From Erysipelotrichaceae bacterium (GTDB taxonomy: Bacteria > Bacillota_I > Bacilli_A > Erysipelotrichales > Erysipelotrichaceae), in assembly GCA_017561615.1 (NCBI GenBank), contig JAFZBT010000139.1, positions 1 through 8,636 of the forward strand: a DNA stretch of 8,636 nt. The letters run 5' to 3'. The notes under the pieces are model-generated. The model worked only from the letters and a program-made list of their open reading frames with translations, had not been told where the DNA came from and did no database searches. Made by a program: the position numbers and the translations under genes. Position 1 is the stretch's first letter. Each line of letters begins with the position of its first letter. This document shows, piece after piece, positions 6,550-8,636 of the stretch.

Positions 6550-7755
6550 ATGAAGGAAAGAGAAATTGCCTATCAGAATCTCTGCTCAGTCATCATTGAC
6601 AGGAAGTTTTCCAATCTGGTCTTAAGAAACAGCCGGGAAACTTCCCCTTTCATCACGCAGCTGGTTTACGGTACCCTGCGCAATTACCGGCTGGTCAGGG
6701 AAGCCTGGAGCCGGTATGCCGAAAGAAAGCTTCCGGAACGGATCGCCATCCTGCTTGATACGGCCTGCTATGAGCTTCTGCTGCTGGACAAGCCGCAGTA
6801 CGCCACCGTAAACGAATGGGTAACGGTTGCCGGACGGATAAAGAGCGGCGCCTACAAGGGCGTCGTCAATGCCATTCTTCACAGGGTCAGCAGCGATGAT
6901 CTGAATACCGGCGACCTGGCCATCGCTACCTCCCATCCCGACTGGCTTGTCAGGATGTGGCAGGCCCATTACGGAGAGGAAACGGCAGAACAGATCTGCC
7001 GGGCGGACATCCGGGAGCCCCGGATAGCCTTAAGAGCCAATGAACTGCTGACCAGCCGGGACGAGCTGCTGAAGGACAGCCGCTTTACTGCCGGCAAACT
7101 TGAGAGCGCCCTTTACTATGACGGCAATGTCATTCAGTCAGAATACTATGAAAACGATCTGGTGATCATTCAGTCCGAATCGTCCCAGGAAGTCGTCAAC
7201 AATCTGCCGATCCGGGAAGGAATGCAGATCCTTGATGTCTGCGCCGCTCCCGGTTCCAAGAGCCTGCAGATGGCCATGAAGATGAACAATACCGGCAGAG
7301 TGGTGGCCAATGACCTCTATGACTTCCGCGCCGAACTCATCAGCAGAAACGCCGTGCGCTACGGACTGAAAAACGTTGAAGTCTGCTGCTACGACGGCAC
7401 GCAGATCGATCAGTTCTATCCGGCCGGAAGCTTTGACATCGTCCTTTTGGACGGCGCCTGCTCGGGCTTGGGGACGCTGAGGCACAAGCCGGAGATCAAG
7501 ATCTTCATCACCGATAAGGACATCGACGATCTGGTGCAGCTGCAGAGACGCCTGCTGGAAGCCGCCGCCCTGATGGTTGCCCCGGGCGGGATCCTGATGT
7601 ATTCGACCTGTACGCTCAATAAAAAGGAAAACGAACGCCAGGTGGAAGGATTCCTGAAGGACCATCCGCACTTCCGCCTGCAAAAGCAGAGGACGGTACT
7701 GCCGATGGACTATGATTCCGACGGCTTCTACTGGGCCCGGATGGCAAGAGAGTGA
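6550..7755 (+). CDS. rsmB: 16S rRNA (cytosine(967)-C(5))-methyltransferase RsmB
   Basis: SAM-dependent m5C methyltransferase acting on C967 of 16S rRNA (E. coli numbering). It has 401 residues, somewhat short of the usual 430-450. A NusB-like RNA-binding domain (about 1-125) includes KPQYATVNEW and GVVNAILHRV. The Rossmann catalytic domain has motif I DVCAAPGSKS (229-238; family norm CAAPGGKT), acidic NDL near 254, motif IV DGACSGLG (301-308) with C304, and motif VI YSTCT (351-355) with the nucleophile candidate C354. Both catalytic cysteines are kept, but the motif IV proline (usual DAPC) is replaced by alanine. Gly-to-Ser in motif I and QSESS in place of QDESS are further changes. The start lies three bases after the priA stop with only GGAT as a weak binding site, implying coupling. 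RsmB rather than RsmF or another m5C enzyme is supported by the NusB-like domain and the rlmN neighbour. Confidence 0.93.
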   Translation: MKEREIAYQNLCSVIIDRKFSNLVLRNSRETSPFITQLVYGTLRNYRLVREAWSRYAERKLPERIAILLDTACYELLLLDKPQYATVNEWVTVAGRIKSGAYKGVVNAILHRVSSDDLNTGDLAIATSHPDWLVRMWQAHYGEETAEQICRADIREPRIALRANELLTSRDELLKDSRFTAGKLESALYYDGNVIQSEYYENDLVIIQSESSQEVVNNLPIREGMQILDVCAAPGSKSLQMAMKMNNTGRVVANDLYDFRAELISRNAVRYGLKNVEVCCYDGTQIDQFYPAGSFDIVLLDGACSGLGTLRHKPEIKIFITDKDIDDLVQLQRRLLEAAALMVAPGGILMYSTCTLNKKENERQVEGFLKDHPHFRLQKQRTVLPMDYDSDGFYWARMARE

Positions 7756-7776
7756 AGAGAAAAAGAACAGGTATTG

Positions 7777-7785
7777 TGCTACAAT
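7777..7785 (+). promoter_or_regulatory. Candidate extended -10 promoter of rlmN
   Basis: TGC-TACAAT is a good extended -10 in the 36-base gap between rsmB and rlmN. There is no recognisable -35; the upstream stretch 7754-7768 is A/G-rich. A start six to seven bases downstream would fall at 7791-7793, on or next to the rlmN ATG at 7792, giving a leaderless mRNA. A chance match in an AT-rich gap remains possible. Confidence 0.5.
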
Positions 7786-7791
7786 AGGACT

Positions 7792-8636
7792 ATGAAAACG
7801 ATCTACGATCTTGACCACCAGCAGCTGGTCAGCTTATGTCTGGATAACGGCTTCAAGCGCTACAACGCGGACCAGCTTTTCAAGTGGCTTTACCGCAAGC
7901 GCGAGACTTCCTTTGACGCAATGAGCGACCTGTCGGTCAGGATGCGGGAGTTTCTGAAGGAAAACTTCTCCATCGGCCTGCTCAGGATCCTGAGAAAGCA
8001 GGTCAGCAGGGACGGAACCCGCAAGTACCTCTTTGAACTGGCTGACGGCAGCTCCATCGAAACGGTGCTGATGCATTATGACTACGGCGACAGCATCTGC
8101 GTCACCTCTCAGGTCGGCTGCAACATGGGCTGCAGTTTCTGCGCCTCGGGCCTGCTTAAGAAACAGCGCAATCTGACCGCCGGGGAAATGGTGGGTCAGC
8201 TGCTGAGCGTGCAGAAGGACATCGATGAACTGGGTGTCCGGGTCTCTCACATCGTGGTAATGGGAACCGGAGAGCCGTTTGACAACTATGACAGCGTCAT
8301 GACCTTCCTGAGGATCGCCAATCATGATCTGGGCCTGGGCATCGGTGCCCGCCACATCACCATTTCGACCTGCGGGCTGGTGCCGATGATCAGAAGGTTT
8401 GCCGATGAGCAGACCCAGTACAATCTGGCCATCTCCCTGCATGCGCCCAACAACGAACTGCGCAGCCGGCTGATGCCGGTCAACAAGGCCTATCCGCTGG
8501 AGCAGCTGATGGAGGCGCTGCGCTACTACTGCAGCAAGAACAACCGCCGGCTTTCCTTCGAGTACATCCTGCTGAAGGATGTCAATGATACTGATGAATG
8601 CGTGGAGCAGCTCGCTGAACTGACCAGGGAGTTTGA
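7792..8636 (+). CDS. rlmN: Dual-specificity RNA methyltransferase RlmN (3' truncated by window edge)
   Basis: Radical-SAM enzyme that methylates C2 of A2503 in 23S rRNA and of A37 in some tRNAs. The frame stays open from ATG 7792 to the window end, showing 281 residues of an expected 340-370. The N-terminal accessory domain has the typical FKRYNADQLFKWLYRK segment. The radical-SAM motif C-x3-C-x2-C is C110, C114, C117 in VGCNMGCSFCASG. C103 in ICVTSQ matches the E. coli Cys118 position. MGTGEPFDNYD follows at 157-167, then HITISTCGL and LAISLHAPN. The second catalytic cysteine, which forms the methyl-carrying residue, should lie beyond the window. The start fits family N-termini, but no usable Shine-Dalgarno is seen: AGGA at 7786-7789 is only two bases from the ATG. 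It follows rsmB by 36 bases, as in other Bacillota, with no terminator between them. Confidence 0.96.
   Translation, partial: MKTIYDLDHQQLVSLCLDNGFKRYNADQLFKWLYRKRETSFDAMSDLSVRMREFLKENFSIGLLRILRKQVSRDGTRKYLFELADGSSIETVLMHYDYGDSICVTSQVGCNMGCSFCASGLLKKQRNLTAGEMVGQLLSVQKDIDELGVRVSHIVVMGTGEPFDNYDSVMTFLRIANHDLGLGIGARHITISTCGLVPMIRRFADEQTQYNLAISLHAPNNELRSRLMPVNKAYPLEQLMEALRYYCSKNNRRLSFEYILLKDVNDTDECVEQLAELTREF

Noticed and set aside
7138..7818. 226-codon open frame on the - strand, antisense to rsmB
   Set aside because: It lies fully opposite well-supported rsmB, has no family-like motif, and follows from GC-rich codon usage that removes stop codons from the antisense frame.
7834..8442. 202-codon open frame on the - strand, antisense to rlmN
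   Set aside because: The opposite strand carries an intact radical-SAM motif and family-typical residues; the antisense product shows no domain.

Overview
This window looks like an ordinary housekeeping stretch of a GC-rich member of the Bacillota (Firmicutes). The gene order rqcH | gmk ... priA ... rsmB - rlmN is a thinned version of the Bacillota cluster gmk-rpoZ-coaBC-priA-def-fmt-rsmB-rlmN. Protein divergence and the reduced gene order suggest an Erysipelotrichia-like lineage, but this is inference and not proven by the sequence. Coding is dense, most genes are on the + strand, and GC-ending codons dominate. I see no mobile element, CRISPR array, tRNA or rRNA, phage gene, or stretch of more than about 110 bases without a gene.

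Layout. Positions 2-634 (+) hold the C-terminal end of a U32-family peptidase-like protein, cut by the left edge of the window. It converges with rqcH (704-2350, -), which encodes the ribosome quality-control factor RqcH, and a shared bidirectional hairpin terminator lies between them. rqcH diverges from gmk (2443-3027, +; guanylate kinase) at a compact intergenic region with two back-to-back promoters. gmk ends in a strong intrinsic terminator. A new promoter then drives glyA (3134-4384), followed closely by priA (4402-6546) and rsmB (6550-7755). The last gene, rlmN (7792 to the window end, incomplete), may also have its own promoter, placed so close to the ATG that its transcript could be leaderless.

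How the genes relate. The theme is translation and its upkeep: 16S rRNA m5C methylation (RsmB), 23S rRNA and tRNA m2A methylation (RlmN), stalled-ribosome rescue (RqcH), and possibly RNA hydroxylation (U32 family). Alongside are nucleotide and one-carbon supply (Gmk, GlyA) and replication restart (PriA). glyA-priA-rsmB is probably one operon, with rlmN fed by read-through and/or its own promoter. The points most worth a second look are: glyA sitting where rpoZ-coaBC usually lie, with def-fmt absent; repeated use of extended -10 promoters without good -35 boxes; the possibly leaderless rlmN; the start-site conflict in gmk; and altered catalytic-motif residues in RsmB. I found no convincing undescribed system.
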